Below are positions 1 through 8,197 of a DNA stretch of 14,697 nucleotides, piece after piece. The notes under the pieces were generated by a model, which was given only the letters and a program-made list of their open reading frames with translations, was not told where the DNA came from and made no database searches. Every line of letters starts with the position of its first letter. Positions within the stretch are counted from its first letter, which is position 1. Both the position numbers and the translations under genes were made by a program. This DNA comes from Tieghemiomyces parasiticus (taxonomy: Eukaryota > Kickxellomycota > Dimargaritomycetes > Dimargaritales > Dimargaritaceae): the NCBI GenBank assembly GCA_027575765.1, contig JANBPT010001095.1:1-14697 (forward strand), in the 5' to 3' direction.

Positions 1-1
1 C

Positions 2-76
2 ATCGTGGCCCTGGACATGTACGACTACGAACAGAGCGGCCAGTTTCAGTACGCAACGGTGCCCACTACCCAGTAA
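2..76 (+). CDS. C-terminal end of an unrecognised protein (partial)
   Basis: Only the last 24 codons are inside the window, reading IVALDMYDYEQSGQFQYATV and then PTTQ before a TAA at 74-76. The composition (balanced acidic, aromatic and small residues, GC-rich third positions) looks like real protein and unlike the AT-rich DNA that follows. The piece is too short to place in a family. One oddity is that the third frame stays open to about 168 and becomes protein-like just after this stop (KAYILDDDKIWQAKLKTNGI). A frameshift or an unrecognised splice near the TAA therefore cannot be excluded, and the true end of the gene could lie near 168. Strand and frame are inferred from composition alone. 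Confidence 0.4.
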   Translation: MVALDMYDYEQSGQFQYATVPTTQ

Positions 77-1178
77 AGCGTACATTCTCGACGACGACAA
101 GATCTGGCAGGCGAAGCTGAAAACCAACGGCATTGAAGCCATTAGAAATTTGATGGCCTGTCAAGGTTGAACTGCTATGGGTCTTGATAGAGCCTTAAAC
201 TAGCTCATAATAGGTATTGCAATATCCAAAGGGGACACACTGCATTTGAAACTCTGTTAGCTTGGGCGCATTTTTGGCCCTTTCTACCTAGATTTTATTA
301 CGAAACCCTCACTTCCCAACCGTGGTACCCATACAATAAGCTACAAATTGACACACTTAGGCAGAGTAAACTAAATTGCAAATAAGGGACCTGCCTCCTG
401 CCATATTTATACTTCTAGAGCCGCCCAGGTATGAAGCCGGCAGGCAGTCTAGGTAGGTCTGATAGTCCGGACCTTCTGTAGCTAGCTTTTGGTTGGCATC
501 GAGGGTCGGAATCCTTCAAATATGCCCTGCCAAGATAGTGCCCCAGTAATGACCCATTAAGGTCTAACCGTAATAATTGTCGTTGCAAAAACCTCAATGT
601 TCGCATCAGCGAAGTATGAATCGGTATAGTTGACGATTCTTAGCGCTGGTCTGTTGATAGTTTTATCGTTACTGTTTCTCATCGCATCTTGATTGTCGAT
701 TTTAGCTAAGGGCGATATTAGAGTAATGGGGATTATAAAACACAAGAGGAGAATTGAAACTTAAAAATTATGGGGGGGGGAAGTGCAATGCCATACAAGA
801 CTGTAGGTTTAAGAGTTATAGCGACGGTGGGAAAGCCAAAGTCTACAACGAATACAGGAGAAAAGTGGTGAGCAAAGGGTTCTGCAAAGCCTTCGCTTCC
901 TTACTTCCTCAATATAGTTGAAAACGAGTCCAATCAAAAGATATTCATCAGTTGATTAAAAAGACCAAACTTTAGGGTACCGATACTCAGCAGCTAACGT
1001 TTCCTCGTTTCTCATCTCTACTGGGCCTTGCTAGCCGCACGGGTCGAGAGTTATCAACATTGATTTAGTAAACAGTCGATATCATACTAACAAAGTATCA
1101 AAGAGGGAGAATAATACTTGGTCCGCACAGGGTGAAGCCAGTTAGGCTAGCAGGGCATGTGCCCTCCATGTGGTGACC
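77..1178. other. Intergenic region without a supported gene
   Basis: This AT-richer stretch lies between the end of the left-hand plus-strand gene and the stop codon of CTR9, so it is bounded by two gene ends and should hold two converging 3' untranslated regions. Only short open frames occur. The longest hydrophobic-start one (minus strand, 557-745, 62 codons) has no visible family features. A run of nine G residues lies at 772-780. I see no tRNA, no transposase fragment and no tandem repeat array. Confidence 0.5.
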
Positions 1179-4100
1179 CTATGCAACATCCTCGTCGCTG
1201 TCGATGAAGGCCTTGGACTTGTACTTTTTGTTGCCACTACCGCTGTAGGGATCGGCGGGCGGGCCGTTGGAGTCGGCTTCGCCGTCATCGTCACTGAGGT
1301 GTTCATCGGCACCACGTTTACGGGAGAGTCGTCGACCCGAGCCAGCCGTCTTACGTGACCGGACGGGGGTCGCGCGGTCCGGGTCGAAATCCTCGCCACC
1401 GTCCGCATGGTCGTGAGCCTCGCGGACCGCCTCGGCGCGCTGCCGCTTGGTGCGGGGGCGAGCATTCTCGGCGGGCTCCCCGTCAGAGTTCTCCAGCTCC
1501 GCACGGGAGAGCTCCTCATTACGCAGCCGGACTTCCTCCTGAATGCGCTGGCGAGACTCTTCTATCTGTCGGAGTTCCTCGGCCTCGCGCGCGTGCTGGG
1601 CCTCCTGTTCCGCTTTCACTCGTTGCCGTTCCTCCTCGCGGCGGCGACGGGTGGCCTCAATAGTAGACTCGCGCTCGGCCGCCAGGCGCTGTTGTTCCTC
1701 AAGGTGTTTACGTAGCTTACTAGTCAGGGACTCACCGAACCGCATGCGTTGCTCAGTCAGTTTACGGTCGTAGGGCCACTCGGGCTTCGGATCTTTCGGG
1801 GCCGGTTCGCCCGGCAGGGGCTGGCGTACCACCCCCGGGTGCCGCGCCAGGGCCTCGAACAGCTCGTGGCTCCGCTCCAAGTGCACCAGAGCCTGTGTGA
1901 TATCCTCTACACTGCGCTGGTCTGTAGGTTTATCCGCCACCAGCTGGGCGTAGGCCTGTGCCACCAGGGCCAGGTCGTAGCTTACGGTCAAGTCCTCTGG
2001 CTGCAGTTCGAGGGCTCGTTCGGCGCTGGCCAGAGCCTGGGCCATGACGGACTCATTTTTCTCGGACCGGGCTATGGTGTATTGGGCACGGCTCAGGCAC
2101 AGGTAAAGCTCATGGCTGGGCAGCTCGCGGTGGACTGGGTGGGACGCCGGGAGTGCCGTTAGTTTTTTGATGGCTGTTTCATACTGCAGGACGGCGCTAC
2201 GGTACTGGCCCAGACCCACCAGAACGTGGCCGAGGTTGAATGTGACAGCCGGCTGGGTGTCCCCGCAGGCCTCCCGGACCTGCGTCAGCGTGCTGCGAGC
2301 CTCAGCATAGCGCCCCCGATCAGCCAACAGGATTCCCAGCCCGTGAGCCGCGTAGAGGTTCCGGTGGTCATGCGTCAAAGCCGTTTCAAAGAACCGATAT
2401 GCGTGCCGGTAGAACTTATGACGCACCTTGCTGTCGGGTTGACCACGGGCTGTGCGCAGGTGAATGTTTCCTACTGCTGTCAGAGCCATGGTATCGTGGC
2501 GGTCAAGATCCTGGAGAACCCGTTCAAGGGTACGCCGGCCGGTGTTGAGGTCGCGTTGTGCGACGAAATGAAGGCCAAGCAGTATCGCAGGTATAGTAGC
2601 CTTCGGGGCCACGTCGACGGCATCCAGGAACCATGTCTCGGCGGCGGCTGGGTCTCCTGCCCGCTGCGCTAACACGCCCATACGCAGGTAGGCGTCCAGA
2701 TAGGCTGGGTGGTCCGCCACCAGGGCTTTGAACAAGGTCTGCGCATCGCTGGGCCGGTCCTGGGCTTCGCGCAGCCGGGCTAAATTGTATTTTACGGTCG
2801 TGGCGACGGCCGGGTCGGACGCCGCGGCCGTGAGGGCCCGCTCGTAGTGGACCTCGGCTCCTGGCAGGTCCTTCTGAAGGTGGAGTAGGGCCCCGATGTT
2901 GTTGAGTAGGGTCGGGGGTGCCATTGACGTCGAGGCTACGGCCCCGTCGCTCTCAGCGGGCGGTTCGTATAGGCGCAGGGCGCTCTGGTACGCATGGAGG
3001 GCCTGGCCCAGGTTGAGGTTCTCGTAGGTACGACCGATATCCATGTAGAGCCCTGGGGATACGGCCAGGCCGGCTTCGGCGGTCCGCTCGCCCACGAGGG
3101 CCAGGACCCGGCCGAAGGCGGCCTGGGCGTCCTGCTGGTGGTCGGGCATCCGGGCAAAGATGGACCCCACCAGATTCCATGCCTCGATAAAATCAGGGAA
3201 GCGCTTCACAAAACCTTGGAAGATTTCGAGAGCGGCAGCCAGTTCACCACGGTGCAGGTATACCTGGCCCAGGCCAAACTGGGTCAGCTGATGCTGCGGG
3301 TTGAGATCGGTGGCGCGGCGATAGTGGGTAAGGGCCCGATCAAAGTCCTCGAGTCGGTGGTAATTGCGCCCCAGCTGGTAGTGTGACTCGGCCTCGATGG
3401 CGTGCATGTCGGCGGCGAGCGCTCCGGCCGTTGCGAAGGCGATCGAACCGGCGTAGTCTTGACGGGTGAAGAGATAGTCGGCCATCAGATCGGCGACGAC
3501 CGGATGCCGCCGGTCGTGGACGTAGGCCGCCCGGAGGTACCCGAGACCCACCTCCAACAACTGGACGGGGGCCGGATCCTCACCGCGCTGGCGAGCGGCT
3601 TTGAACTCGTTAAAATAGAGAATAGCTAGCAGGACCCGAGCTGTCACCTGGCGAGGGTTGATCTCCACGGCCCGCTCAAAGGCCAACTTGGCCTGCCTGA
3701 CCATATCCAACTTATGGTAGCAAAGGCCCAGACCGAGGCGTGGATCGGGCACGCCAGTCGGGTGCTGGGAGAGCAACTGCTGGTAGAGTGCCAGGGCGTC
3801 GCGGTAGCGCTTCTGGCTAAAATAGACGCGGGCCAGGCCGAACTTGGCGGCTACACTGTGCGGCTGCTGCTCCAGGACGTCGCTGAACTGACTGAGGGCC
3901 AGGTCGGGCTGGCGGCGCAGCCAGTACAGGATACCCTTCCCCAGCCAGGTCGTGGGCTGGTTGGGGTCGATGCGGTCAGCTTCGTTGAACAGGGCAGTGG
4001 CCAACTCAAAGTACTGCTCCTGTTCGGCAGCAGCCTCCTCCTCACCAACCGCAGACGCGGCGGAGGCCCCCACGAGCGGATTGAGATGGGAACGCCGGGC

Positions 4101-4388
4101 CTTCTGCAGGTAGATGGAGGCCAAGCAGTTAAGCAGTTGAATCTTCGGTTGGTAATTACTGGCCCCCTTGGCGTTGGATAAACCAGCCTTGAGCATATGG
4201 ATGGCCTCATCGGCCTGATTGCGCTTGTAGTATTCGATTGCCAATTGGAGGTAGAACCGGAGCGGGGCCTCCTCCTGGATGAGGATTTCGCATAGCTCGC
4301 TGGCCTGGGGTGGCAGCTGGCTACAATCTATCTCCAGGACGTTGTCCACCGAGCCCTGGAGTGGAATCTCGATCACCGTCGCCGCCAT
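1179..4388 (-). CDS. CTR9: RNA polymerase II-associated Paf1 complex subunit CTR9
   Basis: This is a 1,069-residue TPR protein that would scaffold the nuclear Paf1 complex, which travels with RNA polymerase II and supports H2B ubiquitylation and H3K4/K36 methylation. The diagnostic start is MAATVIEIPLQGSVDNVLEI, carrying the family's IEIPL strand. TPR-type helical pairs fill roughly residues 125-245, 333-420, 500-620 and 660-745. A WPYDR segment near 870 leads into a charged Arg/Glu coiled coil to about 966, followed by a basic and acidic tail ending KYKSKAFIDSDEDVA, typical of Ctr9. The length matches yeast and fission yeast homologues. I chose the ATG at 4388 (context ACGATGG) because family homology begins there, although the frame stays open upstream to an ATG at 4805. 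The gene is intronless, with TAG at 1179-1181. Function is inferred from homology. Confidence 0.94.
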   Translation of the reverse strand: MAATVIEIPLQGSVDNVLEIDCSQLPPQASELCEILIQEEAPLRFYLQLAIEYYKRNQADEAIHMLKAGLSNAKGASNYQPKIQLLNCLASIYLQKARRSHLNPLVGASAASAVGEEEAAAEQEQYFELATALFNEADRIDPNQPTTWLGKGILYWLRRQPDLALSQFSDVLEQQPHSVAAKFGLARVYFSQKRYRDALALYQQLLSQHPTGVPDPRLGLGLCYHKLDMVRQAKLAFERAVEINPRQVTARVLLAILYFNEFKAARQRGEDPAPVQLLEVGLGYLRAAYVHDRRHPVVADLMADYLFTRQDYAGSIAFATAGALAADMHAIEAESHYQLGRNYHRLEDFDRALTHYRRATDLNPQHQLTQFGLGQVYLHRGELAAALEIFQGFVKRFPDFIEAWNLVGSIFARMPDHQQDAQAAFGRVLALVGERTAEAGLAVSPGLYMDIGRTYENLNLGQALHAYQSALRLYEPPAESDGAVASTSMAPPTLLNNIGALLHLQKDLPGAEVHYERALTAAASDPAVATTVKYNLARLREAQDRPSDAQTLFKALVADHPAYLDAYLRMGVLAQRAGDPAAAETWFLDAVDVAPKATIPAILLGLHFVAQRDLNTGRRTLERVLQDLDRHDTMALTAVGNIHLRTARGQPDSKVRHKFYRHAYRFFETALTHDHRNLYAAHGLGILLADRGRYAEARSTLTQVREACGDTQPAVTFNLGHVLVGLGQYRSAVLQYETAIKKLTALPASHPVHRELPSHELYLCLSRAQYTIARSEKNESVMAQALASAERALELQPEDLTVSYDLALVAQAYAQLVADKPTDQRSVEDITQALVHLERSHELFEALARHPGVVRQPLPGEPAPKDPKPEWPYDRKLTEQRMRFGESLTSKLRKHLEEQQRLAAERESTIEATRRRREEERQRVKAEQEAQHAREAEELRQIEESRQRIQEEVRLRNEELSRAELENSDGEPAENARPRTKRQRAEAVREAHDHADGGEDFDPDRATPVRSRKTAGSGRRLSRKRGADEHLSDDDGEADSNGPPADPYSGSGNKKYKSKAFIDSDEDVA

Positions 4389-4864
4389 CGTGAGCGTCGG
4401 ACCAGGAAGGGTGGAATGGTGGTGTGACGTGATGGAAGGAGGAGATGAAGGTATGACCGGATCGGCTTGAGTGTGTGACGTGTAGTATGGGTAAGCAGGT
4501 GGCCAAAGGCAACGGAGGAGGAAGGCTACGAGATGGGAGAGGAGGGAGAGCGAGTGATGGTTAAGAGCTGAGAGTAGATCGATTGACGATGTGGGACAAC
4601 CCCTTGCGAATACCACATGGCGCATGTGGAACGCGAGACGCGTATCGAGTGACTTGCAGGGCAAAAAGCTCGGTAATCGTAGAATTATTGACACCCATTG
4701 CTTACCGGTAGACTGAGGTGTCCCAGTCCGTCTGTACTTTACTCCGCCGCCTATCCCACTTTGGTAGCACTGCAGAGTGTCCCCCTGTTTTAGTCCAAGG
4801 TCCATTCTCCTCCTCCCCCCACACTTATCGATGTGAATTACTCACCACTTCCTTTCCCGCTTTG
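4389..4864 (-). promoter_or_regulatory. CTR9 upstream region, pyrimidine-rich on the coding strand
   Basis: This is the spacer between CTR9 and the 3' end of the next minus-strand gene, so it must hold the CTR9 promoter and leader. On the minus strand roughly 4430-4560 is strongly CT-rich, a common leader or start-site feature of fungal housekeeping genes. I see no clear TATA box. The CTR9 frame runs open through the whole stretch to 4805 and contains extra in-frame ATGs at 4805 (strong context, AGAATGG) and 4625 (weak context). This could be chance or an N-terminal extension. The exact promoter limits are inferred. Confidence 0.45.
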
Positions 4865-4872
4865 TATACATA
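4865..4872 (-). terminator. TATGTATA 3'-end (polyadenylation efficiency-like) element of the 303-residue gene
   Basis: On the minus strand TATGTATA starts 97 bases past the last base of the stop codon. It contains TATGTA, which matches the TAYRTA efficiency element that positions fungal poly(A) sites. The paralogous gene has the same octamer at 100 bases past its stop, which raises confidence that it is functional rather than chance. No canonical AATAAA was seen on that strand between the stop and the element. Confidence 0.45.
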
Positions 4873-4968
4873 TTTTAGTACTTGAATCCAGAGTAAACCA
4901 AAGGCTTTACGTTAACCAAAGAGTTGATGGGGCCTGCCATAGGAAATAAATGAAGTACCGGAAGTAAA

Positions 4969-5880
4969 TTACGCTTGCAGCTGCTTCCAGAAGCCCAACG
5001 CCGAGAAGATGCTATTCAGCCGAGCCACCATAGCAGTGAATTCCTCTATCTGGACGGCACGGTCATCCAGCCGAGGAATTGTACCGATAAAGGTCAGACC
5101 GGGCCAGTCCACCACAGCCTCAGGGTCCAAGGGAAGATCGGCGTTGCCGAGATCTACGAAACAAATTCCGTCGCGGTTTGGGGTATAGTACAACACGTAG
5201 ACCAAGTCGACCCGTTCCCCTTGGTCAAGACGAATCTTCAGGGCGACAGCGCGATTTTTTAGTTTATCGACCACAGCTTGGCGCCCCTGCTCTCCCTCAG
5301 TCCGCTGCCTACCATACTCTTCCAGTAAATCTATGAAGCTGGTCAGCGCCGAGCGGAAGGTTTTCTTCATTTCGAAGGCGGTTGGCGCTGCGAGTACGGC
5401 CTTCGAGTTGAGGCCAAGTGTTGATACCGAGTCCACGAACGTCGACGCATGGGATTCCCCCGGTGAGGGCTGGTTCTGCATTCCATCAAAATCAATCAAA
5501 GTCGAAATCGGGTGGGGCTGAGATATGCGGGGTGGCGGGGGAATACGATGAGTATTCACGTGGTTGTTGGTTGGGTACTGTGCTGCTAAGGAAGGCTCTT
5601 GCCCATGGTCCGCGTAGGGCGTCGACCACATGGGGCCGTTGGGGTAGTTCATGGGATCCCAGTCCTGATACGTGGAAAAGTCGTTCAGGTCGGTAGCTGT
5701 GTGGCATGTATTGAGGAATTGTTCAATATCGAGACTACCAGCTTGGTCGTAGGGATTTACGCGTGACTGGAGGCCACTCGTAGTAGGGGGTTTGCGGTAA
5801 TATTGACCCTGGCCCCAGTGGCCTGAAGCGCTACCAAGGGTCATGTCTAACGCAAATACAAGGATGAGGTAGGTAATCAT
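4969..5880 (-). CDS. Probable secreted protein of an unrecognised family, paralogue 1 (303 residues)
   Basis: I do not recognise the family. Residues 1-19 look like a signal peptide (hydrophobic ITYLILVFALDM, then GSAS before GHW). Residues 20-165 are Pro/Ser/Tyr/Asn-rich, with a PPPP run at 114-117. Residues 170-299 form a compact domain shared with the downstream-numbered neighbour: an EEYGRQ helix, then RVDLVYVLYYTP, DLGNADLP, WPGLTFIG, RLDD, VQ, FT, LN and a terminal LGFWK. Only two cysteines (59 and 240) are present, so it is not a disulfide-rich small effector. No catalytic motif is obvious. The start ATG has G at -3. The neighbour at 6979-8013 is a tandem duplicate in the same orientation. 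No membrane anchor or GPI signal is visible at the C-terminus. Secretion is an inference; function is unknown. Confidence 0.82.
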   Translation of the reverse strand: MITYLILVFALDMTLGSASGHWGQGQYYRKPPTTSGLQSRVNPYDQAGSLDIEQFLNTCHTATDLNDFSTYQDWDPMNYPNGPMWSTPYADHGQEPSLAAQYPTNNHVNTHRIPPPPRISQPHPISTLIDFDGMQNQPSPGESHASTFVDSVSTLGLNSKAVLAAPTAFEMKKTFRSALTSFIDLLEEYGRQRTEGEQGRQAVVDKLKNRAVALKIRLDQGERVDLVYVLYYTPNRDGICFVDLGNADLPLDPEAVVDWPGLTFIGTIPRLDDRAVQIEEFTAMVARLNSIFSALGFWKQLQA

Positions 5881-6476
5881 GGCGAAGATAAGGGCGGTAC
5901 TGTACTACAAATCTAGGCAGTGAAGTGTCGGATATTGTTGGAAACCAAAGTAGAGCCGTTCGGGAATGATGCAGGCGACGAACGACTAATCGGATTAAGC
6001 GGTGGTGCTGGTTTGAAGAAAGTGAGAAAGAGTGGCAACACTGGTAGTTGAGCACTTAAATAGTGGATCGGAAAATTTTAACCAAACGACCGAAGCGGGC
6101 CTGCAGTGCTTCAAACGTCGGAAGTAAATTTTGGTTTTTTTTTCTTTCGTTGACTTGCTACTTTAGCCTGGTATACAAGGATGTATTCGACAGTTCACCG
6201 CTTCGCCCTGTAAAAAAACGTAGTATTCCTTTCGCTAACGCCGCCTTTGTGTACGACCATGTCCGATAATTCCACTGTCGGTGTTGGCTGCTAAGAGTAA
6301 TCCGTATACTCCATGATTCGCTAAGCCTCCCAAGGGCAGGTCCATCCCATTCGATAAGGTCCCTTGGACTCGTTGCCTCTGTGTACCCTGACACCGGCCA
6401 TCATGGAGGCAAACGCCATGCAGTCGGCCAATAGTCTGCTTTTCCTTTCTTTGACAAGAAATGGGAGGCCATCGAT
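5881..6476 (-). promoter_or_regulatory. Leader and promoter of paralogue 1
   Basis: This noncoding stretch lies immediately upstream of the 303-residue gene. It contains the TATA-like element listed separately and an AT-rich segment with poly-T on the plus strand around 6127-6145. Short open frames on both strands show no family features. Apart from the TATA-like site, the sequence no longer aligns well with the equivalent region of paralogue 2. Confidence 0.4.
6057..6064 (-). promoter_or_regulatory. TATA-like element of paralogue 1
   Basis: On the minus strand this reads ACTATTTA, within CTATTTAAG. Its proximal base lies 177 bases upstream of the A of the start codon. The paralogue carries the same eight bases at the identical distance. 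A TATA role would imply a leader of roughly 100-150 bases. This is inferred from position and conservation only. Confidence 0.45.
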
Positions 6477-6581
6477 AACATATCCACGTTCACGGAGGGT
6501 ACCTGGCTGAGTAAGCTGAGTAATACAAGGCCTAATATTAAGCCAGCCAAGTGACATACGGAAGGTGAGCTAACTAACAGC
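6477..6581 (-). repeat. Upstream duplicated block, copy 1
   Basis: This block lies about 600 bases upstream of paralogue 1 and matches 8620-8724, which lies about 607 bases upstream of paralogue 2. Three collinear anchors match: AACATATCC (6477-6485), the 17-base core GCTGAGTAAGCTGAGTA (6506-6522) and ACTAACAGC (6573-6581). The offsets between copies are 2143, 2142 and 2143 bases. Differences between the first two anchors are mainly transitions. The core is two copies of GCTGAGTA separated by one A and contains TGAGTAA, one base from the AP-1/Gcn4 site TGAGTCA. It is either a conserved upstream activating region or decayed duplicated DNA. Confidence 0.6.
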
Positions 6582-6871
6582 CATAGCCGCGGGTGAAGTA
6601 GATTTCAGCCTGCAAGGCGAACCTGGCAGCTGGGAGCATGTCACTTTTTGATCGTCTTCTGGGGCTCTACTTTTGTAGAGTTGGCTACCAATAACCACGG
6701 GTATAAAGTGTGTATGGCAAGGAAATACCACAAAGGGTGTGGGACATGACAGTTGCGGTTGGAACCGCTAATATATACCAGACCGACCGATTGCTGGTTC
6801 AGCTGCTTTCTGTCCCCCTCCCACTATTTCTCGCACAGGGGGAATTTTTATGCAGGTACGAAGTTTCAACC
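6582..6871. other. Spacer between the tandem paralogues, with one short hairpin
   Basis: No gene is supported here. A perfect inverted repeat with a 6-bp stem and TTTT loop (CTCTAC...GTAGAG) lies at 6665-6680. A CCAAT-like motif followed by a GGGTATAAAG sequence occurs around 6688-6706 on the plus strand, but no plus-strand gene follows within the spacer, so I do not call it a promoter. Confidence 0.35.
6665..6680. repeat. Short perfect hairpin in the paralogue spacer
   Basis: CTCTAC and GTAGAG form a perfect 6-bp stem around a TTTT loop. A stem this short is expected by chance in several kilobases, and no counterpart was found at the equivalent place upstream of paralogue 2. Confidence 0.3.
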
Positions 6872-6900
6872 TATACATATATATTTATATAAATAATAAG
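6872..6900 (-). terminator. AT-rich 3'-end region with TATGTATA for paralogue 2
   Basis: On the minus strand this is a dense TA-rich tract (TTATTATTTATATAAATA continuing into TATATGTATA), starting about 80 bases past the stop of the 344-residue gene. The TATGTATA octamer (6872-6879) lies 100 bases past the stop. Both TATATA and TATGTA fit the fungal TAYRTA efficiency-element consensus. The same octamer lies 97 bases past the stop of paralogue 1. Confidence 0.5.
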
Positions 6901-6978
6901 AGATGAAAAAATAAAAGAAACACTGACATTCTGCTTGTCTTTAGTGTGAAGAGCTAGTTTATACTTCCTACGACAAAT

Positions 6979-8013
6979 TCAACCACACTTCCAAAAGCCC
7001 AGCGTCAATAGAATGCGGTTTAACTTCACTATGGTATCAGTGAATCGCGGTAGCTGGACGGAAGGGTCCTCCAACCGATTTATCCTGCCGATGAAAACCA
7101 GACCGGGCCAACTCGCCACAGTCGCAAGGTCAAATACTTCGTTATGATGGCCGAGGTTCATGTACCTTACACCCTCTAGGCCCGGATGATGGTAAAGCAC
7201 GTAGATCAGGTCGGCCCGGCCCCCTCCAGCAAGGTAGGCTTGTACATCGGCGGCACTTGTGCCGACTTTTTCGCGCAGGCTCTGCCGGCCCCCAGCCGAC
7301 TGTCGACCGTAATCCTCGATATCTCGCACAAAATTGGCTAAGTTCGAGTGGAAAGCCTGATCACCTTCCGAGATCATGGGTGGATTGGCACAGGAGGTAG
7401 GCTCGGCCTGTAGGCTGGGTGTGTCAAAATCGGCAGATACCGACTGACGGTATGACGAAGCGTCGGACTCTCCTAGTGAAGGCCAGTTTTGCACGTCTAC
7501 CAAAGTATTCGGATGCGGTATCACCGGGACCCCGGGCATATGGGATGCCGGGTGCGTCGTGTCGGAACTGTATCTAGCATCGATCGGGTACTGGGCCGCG
7601 AAGGGGGCGTGACTGTTATATCCTGGGGCTGGCATTGGATGAACGGGCCTGCCACCATTGATCGGATGTAAGGTCGGGAATGAGGTGTGGCCGGCATTGC
7701 TTAGGGACGGTCCTGGAAGAGAGGAGCCAGCGGAATGGACCACAGGTGCCGCCTGGTACATGTCGCAGCCGCGTGAGTGATCACCATACGTCAATAGATG
7801 ATCCAAATCCAAATAATCCGTATCAACAGACCCTTGACTCATCTGGAGTGAACAGTCAGGATTGATGGGAGGGGGCTGGTTGCTTAAAAATAATGCAGGC
7901 TGGAGATCATCCGGAATGACATAGTCGTAATAGTAGGAGAGTTGGTCTACCGGGATCGAGGCAGCATGACACCCCGCGACTAAGGCAGCCATAAATGCTA
8001 GAAAAGGAAGCAT
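6979..8013 (-). CDS. Probable secreted protein of an unrecognised family, paralogue 2 (344 residues)
   Basis: The family is unknown to me. Residues 1-17 look like a signal peptide (LPFLAFMAALVAGCHA, cleavage likely before ASIP). A Pro/Ser/His/Tyr-rich region follows to about 215, sharing short islands with paralogue 1: FAAQYPI (138-144 here) and PHPNTLVD...PSLGESDASS (166-187). The conserved C-terminal domain covers 220-342, with DYGRQ, RADLIYVLYHHP, NLGHH, WPGLVFIG, RLEDPSVQ, FT, LN and LGFWK, then CG. Mature-region cysteines sit at 54, 83, 208 and 343. The extra 41 residues relative to paralogue 1 lie in the N-terminal half. The ATG has A at -3 and sits inside a 12-bp palindrome (8007-8018). 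The stop is TGA, whereas paralogue 1 uses TAA. No active-site signature or transmembrane anchor is evident beyond the N-terminus. Confidence 0.82.
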   Translation of the reverse strand: MLPFLAFMAALVAGCHAASIPVDQLSYYYDYVIPDDLQPALFLSNQPPPINPDCSLQMSQGSVDTDYLDLDHLLTYGDHSRGCDMYQAAPVVHSAGSSLPGPSLSNAGHTSFPTLHPINGGRPVHPMPAPGYNSHAPFAAQYPIDARYSSDTTHPASHMPGVPVIPHPNTLVDVQNWPSLGESDASSYRQSVSADFDTPSLQAEPTSCANPPMISEGDQAFHSNLANFVRDIEDYGRQSAGGRQSLREKVGTSAADVQAYLAGGGRADLIYVLYHHPGLEGVRYMNLGHHNEVFDLATVASWPGLVFIGRINRLEDPSVQLPRFTDTIVKLNRILLTLGFWKCG

Positions 8014-8189
8014 GCTTCGAAATAATTACGGGGGGGAGTTTCAAGAGCCCTAGTGTACGCTGTGAGCGGTTCGTGGCCAACAATCTCAGCGGCTGGAAAA
8101 GGTGGTAGATGACAAAGGTCTTCGGGAAGGGATTGTGGCCAGTGAGATAAACCTCTAGTCGAGTAGACAGGGGGATCTCAGGCGCCAAC

Positions 8190-8197
8190 TAAATAGT
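8190..8197 (-). promoter_or_regulatory. TATA-like element of paralogue 2
   Basis: On the minus strand this reads ACTATTTA. Its proximal base is 177 bases upstream of the A of the start codon, the same eight bases at the same distance as in paralogue 1. A core-promoter role is inferred from conserved position in otherwise diverged flanks. Confidence 0.45.

Noticed and set aside
557..745. 62-codon minus-strand frame with a hydrophobic start
   Set aside because: It is short, lies in AT-rich DNA where such frames are common, and has no recognisable motif or paralogue in the window.
1170..4181. Many plus-strand open frames of 60-155 codons opposite CTR9
   Set aside because: They are antisense shadows of a GC-rich coding region, with Arg/Pro/Leu-biased translations and no family features. 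CTR9 explains the whole stretch.
8007..8018. 12-bp palindrome GAAGCATGCTTC centred on the start codon of paralogue 2
   Set aside because: Perfect palindromes of this size occur by chance in a window this long, paralogue 1 lacks it, and the sequence is constrained by the initiator codon.
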